DNA of 64,000 nt from contig NC_064214.1 in assembly GCF_023101765.2 (NCBI RefSeq), positions 12,530,001 to 12,594,000 on the forward strand, given 5' to 3'. The notes beneath the pieces were generated by a model. It ran no database searches. It saw only the letters and a program-made list of their open reading frames with translations, and was not told the DNA's origin. The number at the start of each line of letters is the position of its first letter. Position 1 is the stretch's first letter. This document shows, piece by piece, positions 62,482-64,000 of this stretch. The position numbers and the translations under genes are program-made. This DNA is from Spodoptera frugiperda (taxonomy: Eukaryota > Arthropoda > Insecta > Lepidoptera > Noctuidae).

Positions 62482-63841
62482 GTGGAAGTCGATCTGTGCC
62501 TCATTAACCCATGTTATTTCAAGAAGCAAGTCGACCAAATGAAATTCGTATTCAGGAATCTCACTTTATTTTACAGAGCAACAATCCGTCCCGTCGACAG
62601 AATTTGGAATATTCATTTCCCGCTATTTTTTAAACAACGTGTCTTTTTAGGTGTAACCCTGGACGCTAAGCTACAGTGGGCTCCACACGTAGATAAGTTA
62701 TCGAAAAGGCTCAGCTCTGCAGCATATGCCGTTAAAAAAATTAGAAATTTGACCGATGTAAATACAGCGCGATTAGTATACTTTAGTTATTTTCATAGTA
62801 TCATGTCATATGGTATTCTCCTGTGGGGAAATGCTGCTGACATTCAGGAGTCTGTCTTTGTGCTGCAGAAAAGAGCCATTCGATCAATTTATAATCTTAG
62901 TCCGAGGCACTCTCTTAGGGAACTTTTTAAAGAAATTAATATATTGACTGTTCCCTCTCAATACATTTATGAAAATGTAGTGTATGCTCACAAAAACATT
63001 AATTTATTCAGAAAGTATTGTGATATACATAATATAAACACTAGAAGTAAAAACAAATATATAGTTCCCACTACTAGACTTAAGAAAATAAGTGGTTCGT
63101 TCAGATGTCAATGTATACGCTTTTACAATAAAATTCCCAGCGATATTCAAAGTTTGAGCCTGAATAAATTTAAAAATGTTATTAAAGAAAAACTGTATAG
63201 TAAAGCTTTTTATAAAATTAAAGACTACTTAGATGATAGTCAGGCTTGGGAGTGAGCCGTTATAATGTCCACACAGGTCATGTTGACATGTTTGTAACAC
63301 AAGTTACATTTTTATACAATTTGACATGATATACATTAATATCATTCGATATTTTTTATTTTTATTTTTAACATATTATTTTTAAAATTGTTAGTCTGAG
63401 GACCGTGTGAGAGTTTGCTTAGTTATTTCACTTTTAGTTAATTATATTCTGACAGTGTGAGCATTTGTGTGGCCTACCCAAATGTTCTTTTGGTTGGTAA
63501 TGTTCGTCGGATCATTCAGCAACAGCCGTTAGCTGAGCTGATTGTAAACTGACACATGCGTACGGCCTTCTGAACAGGTCCGCTCATACTGTTGTGGTTC
63601 TTTCCTCTAAAGACCACTACAGAACCAACTTGCACGGTTCTCTCACATTATCCTCTATTTCATTGTCTGGACTTTAAAAGAGACTATGACCTCTGAGTTT
63701 GTTTCGGCATTTCTTCTCAGAGTAGTCAGATAGGAAATGCCGGCCTCATCTAGCTATTTGAAATATTGACGTGTAAAAGTGTTATTTTATGACCTATTTA
63801 CAGAAATAAATATCATTTATCATTTATCATTTATCATTTAC
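62482..63841 (+). mobile_element. CR1-like LINE 3' end in the last visible pickpocket intron
   Basis: The coding part to the stop at 63253-63255 starts recognisably at FLGVTLDAKLQWAPH (from 62644) and continues through SYGILLWGNAADIQESVFVL, the post-reverse-transcriptase region of many arthropod LINEs. A 590-base 3' UTR ends in four or five copies of TCATTTA (63808-63841). A short tandem repeat tail in place of poly(A) is typical of CR1-group elements. The polymerase core is missing. The insertion follows exon 8 of the pickpocket gene in the same orientation. Confidence 0.75.
62644..63255 (+). pseudogene. LINE reverse transcriptase C-terminal fragment
   Basis: About 203 codons without a stop encode the thumb and C-terminal region of a non-LTR reverse transcriptase: GVTLDAKLQW, LQKRAIRSIYNLSPRHSLRE, FYNKIPSDIQSLSLNKFK. 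The frame is open from 62482, but residues before FLGVTL do not look like the family and may be frame-shifted. No catalytic motif is present, so the fragment is not functional on its own. Confidence 0.75.
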
Positions 63842-64000
63842 ATGGCATTTGACGTTCCATTTCAGCTAACAATTATTTTAAAACAATTTATATAATCTAT
63901 GAAATTATGAAAGCGGTTTATTATATTTATTATTTTTTATTCCTATGAGTAGTACTCAATAATTAAATACTATCATTTTTATATTATAAATAAATCCTAC

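Overview
The window looks like nuclear DNA from a moth, most likely a noctuid. It is AT-rich, genes have short GT-AG introns, and the interspersed repeats resemble families common in lepidopteran genomes. Most of it is intergenic. I can support two protein-coding genes. One is a complete six-exon odorant receptor gene on the minus strand (37781-41039, 396 codons). The other is a pickpocket-type DEG/ENaC sodium channel subunit on the plus strand, beginning at 57248 and running off the right end (eight exons visible, 345 complete codons).

Layout. 1-31.5 kb: no cellular gene recognised; scattered SINE-like, LINE-derived and MITE copies, including a Harbinger-like MITE with TAA target duplications (4108-4427), a TA-flanked MITE (10758-10907) and a foldback element (28756-28936). 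31.6-32.15 kb: 3' end of a LINE whose endonuclease is of the restriction-like type. 32.2-37.7 kb: intergenic, with one unassigned coding-like island (33287-33786) and a SINE-like copy. 37.8-41.0 kb: odorant receptor gene. 42.4 kb: a perfect inverted repeat with 20-base arms. 42.84-44.64 kb: a 5'-truncated LINE with a long open reverse transcriptase frame. 44.9-57.2 kb: intergenic with repeats. 57.2-64 kb: pickpocket gene, whose introns hold several transposable element copies, a 0.4 kb minisatellite and, in the last visible intron, a LINE 3' end with a heptamer tail.

The two genes both belong to chemosensory or mechanosensory receptor families, but they lie 16 kb apart on opposite strands, and nothing in the sequence shows co-regulation. 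I found no convincing new biological system. The most noteworthy structures are a short repeat family with a conserved reading frame, a recurrent 5' end and a clean target duplication; a near-palindromic minisatellite open on both strands; and several MITE or foldback families with copies in opposite orientations.
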